A DNA stretch of 48,768 bases from an uncultured Myxococcales bacterium (GTDB taxonomy: Bacteria > Myxococcota_A > Polyangia > Polyangiales > Polyangiaceae). This document shows positions 48,616 to 48,768 of the stretch, piece by piece (the first letter of the stretch is position 1; each line of letters begins with the position of its first letter). The stretch lies in NCBI GenBank assembly GCA_937872925.1, contig CALMUT010000357.1, forward strand, positions 1 to 48,768, read 5' to 3'. The notes under the pieces were generated by a model, which was not told the DNA's origin, did not search any database, and worked only from the letters and a program-made list of their open reading frames with translations. The translations under genes and the position numbers were made by a program.

Positions 48616-48768
48616 ATGATCCGATCCCTTTCACCCGGAACACTGCCTGGTAGCAAAGCGCCGGGCGCAGGATCCCAGGGTCCCATGATCCCTTCCCATC
48701 GTCCTGTGGATCTTCCCGAGCCCCCCCGCCGCAGAGCGCTGCCGAGCCCTTCCAGCGCACCACCACGC
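48616..48768 (+). CDS. Start of an unidentified gene (cut by right edge)
   Basis: A frame opens at ATG 48616, two bases after the fliL stop, and stays open for 51 codons to the edge. The residues are Pro/Ser/Arg-rich (TLPGSKAPGAGSQGPMIPSH) and match no family I know. Position after fliL suggests fliM or fliN, but the usual FliM opening is not seen. Treat as a placeholder. Confidence 0.35.
   Translation, partial: MIRSLSPGTLPGSKAPGAGSQGPMIPSHRPVDLPEPPRRRALPSPSSAPPR

Noticed and set aside
1..48768. CRISPR arrays, tRNA or rRNA genes, insertion sequences
   Set aside because: I looked for regular spacers, tRNA-like folds and transposase motifs and saw none.

Overview
This window comes from a GC-rich Gram-negative bacterium that carries a polar-type flagellar locus. 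Low-GC alternatives are excluded by codon use. FlgH/FlgI ring genes and several lipoproteins show an outer membrane. Two lipoproteins with Gly/Ala/Thr-rich linkers, a Cys-repeat lipoprotein and the sigma-54 style of regulation suggest Myxococcota (Polyangia-like) or a near relative. That placement is inference, not proof.

Layout. (1) 1-2516: a divergent pair, receiver-HDOD plus flgF (partial at the left edge) on the minus strand, and a small orphan gene on the plus strand. (2) 2552-11228, plus strand: one tightly packed run holding a flagellar muramidase, a methyltransferase, seven sugar-pathway activities in six genes (SAF-less NeuB-like synthase, sugar-phosphate isomerase/epimerase, Gfo/Idh oxidoreductase, CMP-sugar synthetase, SDR, and a fused KdsC-like phosphatase/GmhA-like isomerase), then motA and motB. 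(3) 11325-22088: non-flagellar genes that split the locus: cutA, a small unknown, three secreted lipoproteins, a 3-hydroxyacyl-CoA dehydrogenase/thiolase pair, a YkgJ-like Cys-cluster protein, and an arsR-gapdh-arsJ arsenate-export operon. (4) 22132-36485, minus strand: flgG-flgA-flgH-flgI-flgJ-flgM-flgN-flgK-flgL, csrA, maf, two flagellins, fliD, fliS and a methyltransferase-TPR gene. (5) 36533-38611, minus strand: an unknown lipoprotein, an unknown outer-membrane protein and a sigma-54 activator. (6) 39060-48768, plus strand: flgB-flgC-fliE-fliF-fliG-fliH-fliI-fliJ-fliK-flgD-flgE-fliL and the start of one more gene.

How it fits together. The sigma-54 activator (GAFTGA present, no receiver domain) probably drives the rod/hook/ring operons. 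Good -24/-12 elements lie before the receiver-HDOD gene, the 2190 gene, the muramidase-sugar-mot run, csrA, flgG, the outer-membrane protein and flgB. Palindromes of GTCA/TGAC type near the activator gene and in the 2.06 kb divergent region are candidate activator sites. FlgM, csrA and a sigma-28-like element before one flagellin point to late-gene control. The sugar genes, the Maf-type glycosyltransferase and the two flagellins suggest flagellin glycosylation with a CMP-activated ulosonic acid whose identity cannot be read from known pathways.

Most striking observation. In nearly every sigma-54 promoter found, the predicted transcription start falls only 2-6 bases before the start codon, with no room for a Shine-Dalgarno sequence. 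This suggests near-leaderless flagellar mRNAs. All promoter and start-site statements come from reading motifs; none is measured.
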